This document shows, piece after piece, positions 9,080-16,834 of a stretch of 40,115 nucleotides of DNA. The notes under the pieces are model-generated. The model was given only the letters and a program-made list of their open reading frames with translations, was not told the origin of the DNA and did not search any database. The stretch spans positions 1 through 40,115 of the forward strand of contig CAILVY010000238.1 in assembly GCA_903837785.1 (NCBI GenBank), read 5' to 3'. Source of the DNA: Candidatus Hydrogenedentota bacterium (GTDB taxonomy: Bacteria; Hydrogenedentota; Hydrogenedentia; Hydrogenedentales; CAILVY01). The position numbers were made by a program, and so were the translations under genes. The first letter of the stretch is position 1, and each line of letters opens with the position of its first letter.

Positions 9080-10378
9080 ATGGAACTTCTGCATCAGCGC
9101 GCCGGCGCCGTGATCTTCATGCTCGCCTTTGCCGTGTTGTACCTGCCCGCGGGCTGTGCCAAGGGGCCGGCCGGCGCCGAAGCCCGCCATCCGTTTCCGC
9201 AACATGTCGCCTATGCGCCGGGTTCCCTTCGGCCCAGCCACCGGACCCAAGCGCAACAGGACGAGGATGTGCGGGGCGCCTACGACCGCTGGAAGGCGAA
9301 TTACCTCGCCACCGCAGGGATGACCGCCCGCGGCGAGACCCGCTTCCGTGTGAAGAAGGCCAGGGATTCCGGCGCGCCAAGCGTCTCCGAGGGGATGGGT
9401 TATGGCATGGTTGCCGTTGCGCTGATGGCCGGCCATGATGCCGCGGCCCAATCCCGGTTCGACGGCCTGTGGCGGTATTTCGATGCGCACCGCAGCACGC
9501 GGGAACCCCGCCTCATGGACTGGCACGTGCCCGCGGACGAATCGCCGGAGCCTGGAGAAGACAACAGCGCATTCGACGGCGACGCGGATATCGCGCTCGC
9601 GCTGCTGCTCGCGGACCGGCAGTGGGGCTCCGGCGGCACTGTCGACTATCGCGCGGAGGCCGAGAACGTGCTGGCGGGCATGATGGCCTCCGAAGTGGGC
9701 CCGACGAGCCACTGGCCGATGCTGGGCGACTGGGCCCAGGCCGGCAGCGAGAAGTACAACGAGTACACGCCGCGCAGTTCGGATTTCATGCCGGCCCATT
9801 TTCGCGTGTTCGCCCGCGCCAGCGGAGATGCAACCTGGAATGAGGTCATCACGGCGTGCCAGAACGCCGTGAGCGCCTTTCAATCTGGCGTCAGTCCGGT
9901 CACGGGCCTTTTGCCCGACTTCCTGGTCCCGGTGTCCGCCGGGGACCATGCCCTGCGGCCCGCGCCGCCTTCCTTCCTCGAAGGTGCCTGGGACGGCGCA
10001 TACTACTACAACGCGGGGCGGGTTCCCTGGCGCCTCGGCACGGATGCGCTCCTGCATCGCGATGCGACATCGGCTTCTCAGGCCAGAAAGATCGCCGAGT
10101 GGGCGGCGGGCGCCGCCCACGATGACCCGCAGGCCATCAAACCGGGCTATCTGCTGGATGGCTCCCCCATTCCAAACGGTGATTACTTCTCCACTTTCTA
10201 CGCTGCGCCGCTCGGCGTCGCCGCCATGGTTGCGGGCCAGCAGACCTGGTTGAACGCGATTTATGACGCGGTCCGCGATCAGGAGCAAGGCTACTATGCA
10301 GACACCGTAACCCTTCTGTGCCTTATCGTGATGAGCGGCAACTACTGGGATCCCGTATTCCTGGACGCGGCAACGTAA
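9080..10378 (+). CDS. Glycoside hydrolase family 8, secreted or lipoprotein
   Basis: 432 aa. The ATG at 9080 was chosen over an in-frame ATG at 9053 because GAGGAGG lies about 10 nt upstream and a signal peptide starts immediately. The signal ends in LPAGC (Cys26), a lipobox-like sequence with Pro instead of Leu at -3, so lipidation is uncertain. The GH8 (alpha/alpha)6-barrel signature appears as SVSEGMGYGM (Glu104, expected general acid) and SAFDGDADIALALLLADRQW (163-182). The second matches the GH8 pattern except Phe in place of Ser/Thr before the Asp. The family cleaves cellulose, chitosan, lichenan or xylan-type oligosaccharides by inversion; the substrate here cannot be told. It is transcribed divergently from the EF-G-like gene. 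Only a weak promoter candidate (TTGTGT, 17 nt, TGTATT at 9007-9035) is visible. Confidence 0.9.
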   Translation: MELLHQRAGAVIFMLAFAVLYLPAGCAKGPAGAEARHPFPQHVAYAPGSLRPSHRTQAQQDEDVRGAYDRWKANYLATAGMTARGETRFRVKKARDSGAPSVSEGMGYGMVAVALMAGHDAAAQSRFDGLWRYFDAHRSTREPRLMDWHVPADESPEPGEDNSAFDGDADIALALLLADRQWGSGGTVDYRAEAENVLAGMMASEVGPTSHWPMLGDWAQAGSEKYNEYTPRSSDFMPAHFRVFARASGDATWNEVITACQNAVSAFQSGVSPVTGLLPDFLVPVSAGDHALRPAPPSFLEGAWDGAYYYNAGRVPWRLGTDALLHRDATSASQARKIAEWAAGAAHDDPQAIKPGYLLDGSPIPNGDYFSTFYAAPLGVAAMVAGQQTWLNAIYDAVRDQEQGYYADTVTLLCLIVMSGNYWDPVFLDAAT

Positions 10379-10459
10379 CCCTTCCGCGAAGCGCCGGGAC
10401 GCCGTTCGTTTCCGCACTATACTGCCGCTGCCCCGCGGGAACTGCCTCCACGGGCTTTG

Positions 10460-10490
10460 TTGACCGAAGGTGCGCCGCGTGGGGTACAAT
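10460..10490 (+). promoter_or_regulatory. Candidate promoter of the RND/MMPL gene
   Basis: TTGACC (10460-10465) and TACAAT (10485-10490) are both close to consensus, but the spacer is 19 nt, longer than ideal. It lies 77 nt before the start codon. Confidence 0.45.
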
Positions 10491-10566
10491 ACAGCGCCCT
10501 CAACGCGGAAGAGGGGCACGCCCGGCAAAATGCTGTCTCGTGGGGACGAAAGGAACCGCCGACCAA

Positions 10567-12804
10567 ATGAGTGGGAATGGACAAACGTACCGTTGGGAAC
10601 GCGGTTCGCGCGTTGCGGCGTTCGTGTTTCTGGTGCTGGGCATTTGTGCGTTCCCCTTCGCCATCCGCACCACCGTGGACAACCGGATGGAGCTGTTCCT
10701 CGGCCGGGATCCCAAGGCCAACGAACAGTATGAACGTTTTAGAAAGGCGTTCGGCACGGATGAGTTCGTCGTGGCCGCATACGCCGGGAAGGACCTGTTC
10801 ACGCAGGAATCGCTCGATGTCCAGGTGCGCGTCTTCGAACAGCTCCAGAAAGTGAAATTCGTCAAGCGGGTCTCGGGTCTGCCCCAGGTCTTCAGCGAGG
10901 TTTTCGGCGGAGAAGATATCGAGGAACTGAAGAAGGACTTCCTCTCGACGCCCTTCTATCAGGGATTCCTCATCTCGAAAGATGGAACCGTCGGCTCGCT
11001 GCTGATGGAGATGGATCGCCCGGAGGGCATCCAGGAGCGGCGCCAACTGGTCGAGGACGTCTCCAGGACGCTGCAGCCATTGCGCGATTTCGGGTTCCAG
11101 GTGCATCTCGTAGGGCCGCCCGCACTGCATATCACGATGGAGGATATCTCGCAGCGCGAATCCCGCCGCACCTTCCCGATCGCCCTGGTCTTCTCGCTCA
11201 TCATCATGGGCTACCTCTTCCGTTCCTTGAAAGCCATGATCATTTCGTTGATTTGCACGGGACTCGCGGTCCTGCTGGTGGTCGGCCTGATGGTTGTGGT
11301 GCAGCGCCCGCTGAACATGGTGACTTCGGTTCTGCCGGTCATGCTGTGCGTGCTCGCGACGGAAACGATGATCCATCTGCTGCGCCGCTATCAGGACTGG
11401 CGCGCCGAAACGCCTTCCATCGTGGAAGCCATCAACCGCGCCGTGAGCCAGAAAGCCCTGGCGTGCATCCTCTCGTCGATGACAAAGGCCTTCGGGTTCC
11501 TGTCGTTGTGCATCACGGACATGATCCCGATCTTCGAGTTGGGCATCTTCGCCGCCATTGGGCTCGTCGTTTCCGTGGCCGTGAACCTCACGGTTGGGCC
11601 CCTCCTCATCGAGTGGCTCCGGGTCGGGCCGCGTGTGCACAAGCAGCACGGCCCCATGCGCACCGCCGCATGGCTCGGCCAGTTCTCGCAACGGTACGCC
11701 AAGGGAATTCTCGTGGTCATCCTCGTCCTGGTGATCGTGATGACCGCCAGCCTCGTGAAGATGCGCGTCGAATCCAATACGCTCTCCTTCCTTCCGCAGG
11801 ACTCGGAGACGGTGCAGTCCTACAATTTCGTCGGGCAGAAACTCACCGGCCTCTTCTCGCTCGAGATCGTCATGAACCTGCCGTCCGGATGGCTCGACGC
11901 GAAGAACTGGCCCGCCATCGAGCAGTTGACGCAGACCCTGGGCGCGGAGGCGGGCGTCGCCCGCGTGGTCTCCCCGCTCGATCTGCTCCGCAAGCTCAAC
12001 GAGTGGGATCATGACTTCGACGCGCAGTACTACGTGCTGCCCGAGAGCGGCGAAGCCGCCCAACGACTCGTGGGCGAACTGGACGAGACCGGACAAAAGG
12101 AACTCACCCGGCTCGTGGCGGACGAGGGGAAGACCATCCGGGTCTCCGTGCTCGTGCGCGACACCGATTCCAGCCGCTTCATGCAGATCGCCAAACTGGC
12201 CGATCAGCTCATCGCGAAGCTTCCCGCGCCCATGTCCGCGTTCCCGACGGGCATCGTGCTCCAATCGGCGAAGACCCAGCTCAATCTCGTGTGGATGCAG
12301 GTGAGCACGCTGGCCATCGCGTTCATCACGATCTTCCTCGTCATCCTCGTCGGGCTGCGCTCCTGGCGCTATACGATGATTGCCTTCATCCCGAACCTCT
12401 TCCCCATTCTCAGCGTCTTCGGCGTCATGGTCCTCTTCGATCTCGCCCTCGATCCGGCCACAGTCATGGTTGCCAGCATCGCGCTCGGCGTCGGCGGCAA
12501 CAACGCCATCCACTTGATGGGCATGTACATGCTCCTCCGGAAAGAGGGCAAGTCCACGCCGCAGGCCATTCCCGAGGCGCTCGGCATCGTCCTTCCCGCA
12601 AGCCTGACCGCCGCCGCCACCTCCTGCATCGGCTTCTTCACCCTGGCGTGGTCCGCATTCATCCCAATCCACTACTTCGGCCTGCTCTCCGGCTTCGCCG
12701 TCTTCGTGGCCCTGGCCGGCGACATGATCCTCGTGCCCGCATGCCTCACCTTCTTCGCGGACGACATGCGTCCCCCGCGCAGGCAGGATGCGCACGCCGG
12801 CTGA
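10567..12804 (+). CDS. RND superfamily exporter (MMPL / hopanoid-transporter-like)
   Basis: 745 aa from the ATG at 10567, preceded by GAAAGGAA. The topology is a repeat of one TM helix, a large periplasmic domain and about five TM helices. TM1 is at about residues 14-34. Periplasmic loop 1 begins DNRMELFLGRDPKANEQYERF and helices 2-6 cover about 205-355. A second TM at about 380-400 precedes loop 2 (ESNTLSFLPQDSETVQSYNF), and the last helices run from about 580 to 735. The two loops opening with similar DNR/ESN-type segments are typical of MMPL/HpnN-like single-polypeptide RND proteins, which move lipids or hydrophobic compounds out of the inner membrane. No adaptor or outer-membrane channel is adjacent, so the substrate is open. 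A sulfatase follows on the same strand after a 101-nt gap. Confidence 0.9.
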   Translation: MSGNGQTYRWERGSRVAAFVFLVLGICAFPFAIRTTVDNRMELFLGRDPKANEQYERFRKAFGTDEFVVAAYAGKDLFTQESLDVQVRVFEQLQKVKFVKRVSGLPQVFSEVFGGEDIEELKKDFLSTPFYQGFLISKDGTVGSLLMEMDRPEGIQERRQLVEDVSRTLQPLRDFGFQVHLVGPPALHITMEDISQRESRRTFPIALVFSLIIMGYLFRSLKAMIISLICTGLAVLLVVGLMVVVQRPLNMVTSVLPVMLCVLATETMIHLLRRYQDWRAETPSIVEAINRAVSQKALACILSSMTKAFGFLSLCITDMIPIFELGIFAAIGLVVSVAVNLTVGPLLIEWLRVGPRVHKQHGPMRTAAWLGQFSQRYAKGILVVILVLVIVMTASLVKMRVESNTLSFLPQDSETVQSYNFVGQKLTGLFSLEIVMNLPSGWLDAKNWPAIEQLTQTLGAEAGVARVVSPLDLLRKLNEWDHDFDAQYYVLPESGEAAQRLVGELDETGQKELTRLVADEGKTIRVSVLVRDTDSSRFMQIAKLADQLIAKLPAPMSAFPTGIVLQSAKTQLNLVWMQVSTLAIAFITIFLVILVGLRSWRYTMIAFIPNLFPILSVFGVMVLFDLALDPATVMVASIALGVGGNNAIHLMGMYMLLRKEGKSTPQAIPEALGIVLPASLTAAATSCIGFFTLAWSAFIPIHYFGLLSGFAVFVALAGDMILVPACLTFFADDMRPPRRQDAHAG

Positions 12805-12905
12805 GACCCCGGATAGAAGGCTTTACCCCGCCGGTTTCAGAGTCGCGCCGCTGGCTTTGCGGCAGGCTGAAAGGCATAATCACAGGCCCGAGTTGGAGAG
12901 GAGTT

Positions 12906-14393
12906 ATGCCGAAGAATGTCCTGCTGATTCTCGCCGATGAATTCCGTGCCGACTGCCTGGGGGCGGCGGGACATCCGCTGGTGAAGACGCCCAACCTGGA
13001 CGCGCTCGCGCGGGAAGGAGCGTTGTTCAGCAAGTGCTTCGTCCAGGCGGCTCCGTGCGGGCCGAGCCGGATGTCCATCTACACGGGGCGCTATCTTTGT
13101 TCGCACGGTTCGGGCGACAACATGACGCCGCTGGCGGACCCGGAGGACACCCTGGCGATGCATCTGCGCCGGCAGGGCCGCCGTCCGGCCATCATCGGCT
13201 ACAACGATTACGCGCTCGATCCCCGGTTGCTCCCGGACAGCCATCCGCACAAGGCCGCGCTGAACTACGATTATTTCCTGCCCGGTTTCGAGGTGATCCT
13301 CGACCAGGAACTCGATTCGCCCGAGTGGTACGCGGACCTCCGCGCAAAGGGCTATCCACCCGAACAGTGCAACCGCGAAGGGATGTACCGGACGGCCGTG
13401 CCGCCCGAGGGGCCCGGTGAACATCTGGACTGCGTGTATCCCGCGCACTACCGGACGGAAGACAGCGATGCACAGTTCATGACCTCGGCCGCCATCGAGT
13501 ACATCACGCGCCCGGCGGACGGCTGGTTCCTCAACGTGAACTACCTGAAACCGCACGGCCCGTTCCTGTGCTCCGCGCCCTATCACGCGATGTACGATCC
13601 CGCCTCGGTGCCGGAGCCGGTGCGCGACCCGCGCGAACGGACGCAGCCCCTGCCGTACTACGCGCGCATCGGCCATTACGCCCAGGATCAGTTGCTGAAG
13701 GAACACGAATGGCGGGAGTTGCGCGCCTGTTACTACGGCATGATCACGGAACTCGACGCCTGCCTCGGCCGCCTCTTCCAGGCCCTGAAGGATTCCGGCC
13801 AGTGGGACCAAACGCTGATCATCTTCAGCTCGGACCACGGCAGCTACATGGGCGACCACTTCATGCACGGAAAGTCCCACTTCTACGATGCGGCGATGCG
13901 GGTGCCGTGCATTGTGCGCGATCCCTCGCCCGAGGCGGATGCCACGCGCGGGCAGCACCTGGATGCATTCGTCGAGGCAATTGATCTCGCGCCCACGGCC
14001 TGCGCGTATCTCGAAGTCCCGTCTCACCCGCGCTTCCAGGGGAGAAGCCTGCTCGGGCTCCTGCGCAAGGACGCAAACGCGCAGCCGCGGGAACGCATTC
14101 ACCACGAGTTCTACTATTACTCGCTACTCAAGCACGGGGAACGCGCGAAGGCGGATCCGGATGCCTGCCGCGCATGGACGGTGCGCGATGACGACTATAA
14201 GTATGTGCAGTTCGGCGAAGCGTCCCTTGCGCCGCTGCTCTTCGATCTCAAAGCCGATCCCGGCGAGTTCGAGAATCTCGCGGATCAGCCGGCATATGCG
14301 CCGGTCGTGGCGCGCTATTGCCAGCATCTGCTGCGCTGGCGAATGCGCAACGAAGACACGCGCATGGAACGCTGGGCGCTTCAGTACCGCTGA
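12906..14393 (+). CDS. Sulfatase (S1/alkaline phosphatase superfamily)
   Basis: 495 aa from the ATG at 12906, with GGAGAGGAG upstream. The motif CGPSR (Cys51-Arg55) matches the C-x-P-x-R sequence converted to formylglycine in Cys-type sulfatases. Metal and substrate residues follow: LADEFRADCLG at 9-19, and SSDHGSYMGDH with Asp310-His311, then HGKSHF with Lys323 and His325. The N-terminal pair is Asp-Glu rather than the common Asp-Asp. There is no signal peptide, so it should act in the cytoplasm, which is unusual for polysaccharide sulfatases. An alternative is a phosphonate monoester or choline-sulfate type hydrolase of the same fold; those are cytoplasmic and can use the same motif. No formylglycine-generating enzyme gene is in view. 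Confidence 0.93.
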   Translation: MPKNVLLILADEFRADCLGAAGHPLVKTPNLDALAREGALFSKCFVQAAPCGPSRMSIYTGRYLCSHGSGDNMTPLADPEDTLAMHLRRQGRRPAIIGYNDYALDPRLLPDSHPHKAALNYDYFLPGFEVILDQELDSPEWYADLRAKGYPPEQCNREGMYRTAVPPEGPGEHLDCVYPAHYRTEDSDAQFMTSAAIEYITRPADGWFLNVNYLKPHGPFLCSAPYHAMYDPASVPEPVRDPRERTQPLPYYARIGHYAQDQLLKEHEWRELRACYYGMITELDACLGRLFQALKDSGQWDQTLIIFSSDHGSYMGDHFMHGKSHFYDAAMRVPCIVRDPSPEADATRGQHLDAFVEAIDLAPTACAYLEVPSHPRFQGRSLLGLLRKDANAQPRERIHHEFYYYSLLKHGERAKADPDACRAWTVRDDDYKYVQFGEASLAPLLFDLKADPGEFENLADQPAYAPVVARYCQHLLRWRMRNEDTRMERWALQYR

Positions 14394-14534
14394 ATCGCGC
14401 CAGAGGCACACAAACACCGGCCTGCCTACCTCTGTTTCTTCGTGCCTTTCGTGGCGAACCTCTTCTCTCTTCGCCCCCGCGCACACGTTGTTCCCGTGGG
14501 GTGGGTGTAGCGAAGCGGAACCCACCAACCTTTG
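14394..14534 (+). repeat. Intergenic dispersed-repeat-like segment with hairpin
   Basis: This 141-bp space between two converging genes has composition and wording unlike its surroundings. On the minus strand it contains variants of the phrase GCCACGAAAGGCACGAAG, which resembles a known dispersed intergenic repeat of many bacterial genomes (spurious reading HEGHE-like). Next to it is an imperfect direct run, then an inverted repeat GGTGGGT (14500-14506) / ACCCACC (14520-14526) around GTAGCGAAGCGGA. A second weak hairpin pairs CAGAGG (14401) with CCTCTG (14429-14434) and is followed by TTTCTT, possibly ending the sulfatase transcript. Copies elsewhere in the genome cannot be checked here. Confidence 0.5.
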
Positions 14535-15398
14535 CTACAACTTCTGCACGAGCGCCTCGATGTCCTCAAACTTGCCGCCCGTGAGCAACTCCGGATACGC
14601 GTTGAACGCGCCCTTGCCGATGTTGCGCCAGGCCGTCCAGAAAGCCGCGCCGCCGCCATTTCCCAGCATGATCTGGCGGTCCACCAGCGCCTGTTCCGCC
14701 CGGATAAAACGCGCCCGCGCCGTCTCGTCCCACGAAGGCATGTTCCACGCGAGGTGGACCAGGCGCTTGACGATGGCGTCACAGAAGCGTTTGCCTTCCT
14801 CCGCCTTCGCGAACTCCTTCGGATCTTTTCCGCCCACGCCCTGGTGCGGCGGCTTTCCCAAGCGGCTCACGTCCACCCTCCCGGGGAAGAGGTGCATCAT
14901 GATGGAGGTCTCGAAGAAGGCCGCGTGATCTCCATAGTAGCCTTCATCCAGCGCAAGAAAGTATTCCGGCGTGCCGAGGATTGGGATGCCCAGCGCTTTG
15001 CTCATGCGCACAGCCGTCTCGCGCACGGCGATCTGCTGGGTCGCGCCGTAGTGGCCCGTAAGCACGATGACCGCCTTGAATTTGTTGCGCGCAGCCTCGC
15101 TGCACAGCTTCTCGAGCCACGGCCGGAAGACCCGCGATTCAATCGAGTTCTCCGGGTCGAGAATGAACGTGTGCGGTTCATCCAGCCCGCCGACCCCCCC
15201 GTAAAGCGGCGGATGCACCAGGCCGCCGCCCTGCTGGGCCGCCTGCACGCACAAGGCGTGCGCCTTGAGCGCGTCCACGCCCAGCATGTTGTGCACGCCG
15301 TGCCACTCGACGGTTCCCAGCGGCAGGAAGAGCGTGCCGCACACCGCCATGGCTTCCTCGACTTCCTTGGGCATCAAGTATTCCAGCCGAACTTCCAT
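14535..15398 (-). CDS. Creatininase-family amidohydrolase
   Basis: 287 aa from the ATG at 15398, which has AAGGAGG at ideal distance. Family motifs are GTVEWHGVHNMLGVDALKA near residues 27-45, with the Glu, His and Asp expected to bind two metal ions, and LTGHYGATQ, in place of the usual NGHGGN. A third is GDHAAFFETSIMMHLFP, matching the HAGxxETS element. The family includes creatinine amidohydrolase and ring-opening enzymes for cyclic amides or formamides. The altered GHYGAT element suggests a substrate other than creatinine. It is cytoplasmic, with no signal. It is divergent from the exported Gfo/Idh gene and appears to share a symmetric promoter core with it, so the two may be co-regulated. 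Confidence 0.88.
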   Translation of the reverse strand: MEVRLEYLMPKEVEEAMAVCGTLFLPLGTVEWHGVHNMLGVDALKAHALCVQAAQQGGGLVHPPLYGGVGGLDEPHTFILDPENSIESRVFRPWLEKLCSEAARNKFKAVIVLTGHYGATQQIAVRETAVRMSKALGIPILGTPEYFLALDEGYYGDHAAFFETSIMMHLFPGRVDVSRLGKPPHQGVGGKDPKEFAKAEEGKRFCDAIVKRLVHLAWNMPSWDETARARFIRAEQALVDRQIMLGNGGGAAFWTAWRNIGKGAFNAYPELLTGGKFEDIEALVQKL

Positions 15399-15477
15399 TG
15401 CGCCCTCCTTGTTCCGGATGTCAACCTTGGGCCGGACACCGCCCGGTTCGCGCCCGATGCCGGCGTCAGGCATCCTC

Positions 15478-15506
15478 TTGAAACCGTGCGTTCGGCGCAC
15501 TATAGT
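15478..15506 (+). promoter_or_regulatory. Promoter of exported Gfo/Idh-epimerase operon
   Basis: TTGAAA (15478-15483) and TATAGT (15501-15506) with a 17-nt spacer. The -10 box is part of the palindrome ACTATAGT (15499-15506). The start codon is 80 nt downstream. Confidence 0.65.
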
Positions 15507-15528
15507 CGCTTCTTGGGAAGCCGAACAA
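15499..15528 (-). promoter_or_regulatory. Divergent promoter of creatininase-family gene, sharing the -10
   Basis: On the minus strand, TTGTTC (15528-15523) is followed after 18 nt by TATAGT (15504-15499). Because ACTATAGT is self-complementary, the two divergent promoters overlap in their -10 elements and should compete for polymerase. Confidence 0.5.
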
Positions 15529-15586
15529 CTACAGCAATTCGGGATTGCCTTGAGCAGCCATCGCGAGGAAGAAAGGAGACTGAGCC

Positions 15587-16831
15587 ATGTCCCAGACAAC
15601 GACCCGCCGGAATTTCCTGAAGACGACGGGGGCGGCCGCGGTTGCGCTGACCGCGCTGAACCATACCCGCGCCCACGGCGCGAATGACCGGATCCGCATC
15701 GGCATGATCGGCTGCGGCAGCCGCGGGTGCGATGCGCACATGGCGGGGGTGCATCCGCATGACAAGGCGCAGAACGTCGAATTCGTCGCGGTCTGCGATC
15801 CGTGGCGGCTGGCGCGCGAGAAGGCCGCGGGACTCTGCAAGGACTGGTACGGCATCGAGGCGAAGCAATTCACGTCGTACCGGGACCTGCTCGAGTACAA
15901 GGATATCGACGCGGTGATGATCGCATCGCCGGACCTGGTGCACACCACCCATCTCGAAGCGGCGGCCAGGGCGAAGAAGGACGTGTACGTCGAGAAGCCG
16001 CTGGCCATGGATTTCAACGCGCTCAAGTCCGCCTGTGACGCCGTCAAGGAGAACAACGTCGTGGCGCAGGTGGGCACGCAGTTGCGGAGCATGGGCAGCA
16101 TGACGGGCTGCAAAGAGCTCTTCAAGACCGGGCTCCTGGGCAAGGTCGGCCGCATCGAACAATGCCGCAACGGCCACCGCCCGTACTGGTATGCCTATGT
16201 CAAGGAAGCCAAGGAAGAAGACGTGGACTGGAAGGAATTCCTGGCGGACCGGCCGATGCGCCCGTTCAATTCGGTGCAGTTCACGGGCTGGTATGGCTAC
16301 CGCGATTTCACCGACGGCCCCGTGCCGGGGCTGGGCAGCCATTACCTCGACCTCGTCCACTACATCACCGGCGCGCAGTTCCCGACGAGCGCGGTCTGCC
16401 TCGGCGGCACCTACACCTGGAAGGACGAGAACAACTTCACGTGCCCCGACCACGTGCAGGCGATGTGGACCTACCCCGAGGGCTTCATGGTCTCGTACTC
16501 CACGAACTTCGGCAACGGCAGCGGCAACAGCTTCAAGATCTTCGGCGACCAGGCGGTGATGGACCTGCAGGACTGGTCCAATCCCTTCGTGACCGCCGAC
16601 GGCGTGGGCCAGCCCGACGGCCGGGTCAAGGAGAAGACGCCGGTGAAGGAGGTCAAAATGCCGGATCACATGCTGGATTGGCTCCAGTGCCTGCGCACCC
16701 GGAAGACGCCGAACGCCTCGATTGACGCGGGCTATCAGCATGCCGTGGCGAGCCTCATGGCCGTGCGCGCCTTCGACACGGGGAAGCGTCACATCTACGA
16801 TCACGAGAAGCGCGAAATCCGGGAGGGCTGA
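15587..16831 (+). CDS. Exported Gfo/Idh/MocA family oxidoreductase (Tat signal)
   Basis: 414 aa. The N-terminus carries a twin-arginine signal (TTRRNFLK, then a hydrophobic stretch to about residue 32). Export by Tat means the protein crosses the membrane folded, with its nicotinamide cofactor bound, as known for glucose-fructose oxidoreductase. The Rossmann motif IGMIGCGSRG follows. Glu136-Lys137-Pro138 is the usual EKP with the catalytic Lys, and GSHYLDLVHY (His252, Asp255, His258) supplies the second active-site element. Substrates of this family are sugars, polyols or glycosides; which one is unknown here. AAAGGAG precedes the ATG. The exported TIM-barrel gene starts 3 nt after its stop, so the two are certainly one operon. 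Its promoter is at 15478-15506. Confidence 0.94.
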   Translation: MSQTTTRRNFLKTTGAAAVALTALNHTRAHGANDRIRIGMIGCGSRGCDAHMAGVHPHDKAQNVEFVAVCDPWRLAREKAAGLCKDWYGIEAKQFTSYRDLLEYKDIDAVMIASPDLVHTTHLEAAARAKKDVYVEKPLAMDFNALKSACDAVKENNVVAQVGTQLRSMGSMTGCKELFKTGLLGKVGRIEQCRNGHRPYWYAYVKEAKEEDVDWKEFLADRPMRPFNSVQFTGWYGYRDFTDGPVPGLGSHYLDLVHYITGAQFPTSAVCLGGTYTWKDENNFTCPDHVQAMWTYPEGFMVSYSTNFGNGSGNSFKIFGDQAVMDLQDWSNPFVTADGVGQPDGRVKEKTPVKEVKMPDHMLDWLQCLRTRKTPNASIDAGYQHAVASLMAVRAFDTGKRHIYDHEKREIREG

Positions 16832-16834
16832 GCC

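Noticed and set aside
6908..10378. A 1156-codon open frame on the plus strand, antisense to the EF-G-like gene and running into the GH8 gene.
   Set aside because: It is a by-product of GC-rich third positions. Its first two thirds lie opposite a perfectly conserved EF-G-like protein and have low-complexity His/Ala/Arg composition. Only the part from 9080 is a real gene.
10418..10423. TATACT upstream of the RND/MMPL gene.
   Set aside because: No acceptable -35 box at 16-19 nt; the TTGACC/TACAAT pair further down is better.
14124..14528. A 134-codon minus-strand frame containing a HERHEE-like stretch.
   Set aside because: It covers the repeat-like spacer and the antisense of the sulfatase. 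This type of frame is a known annotation artefact of the repeat.
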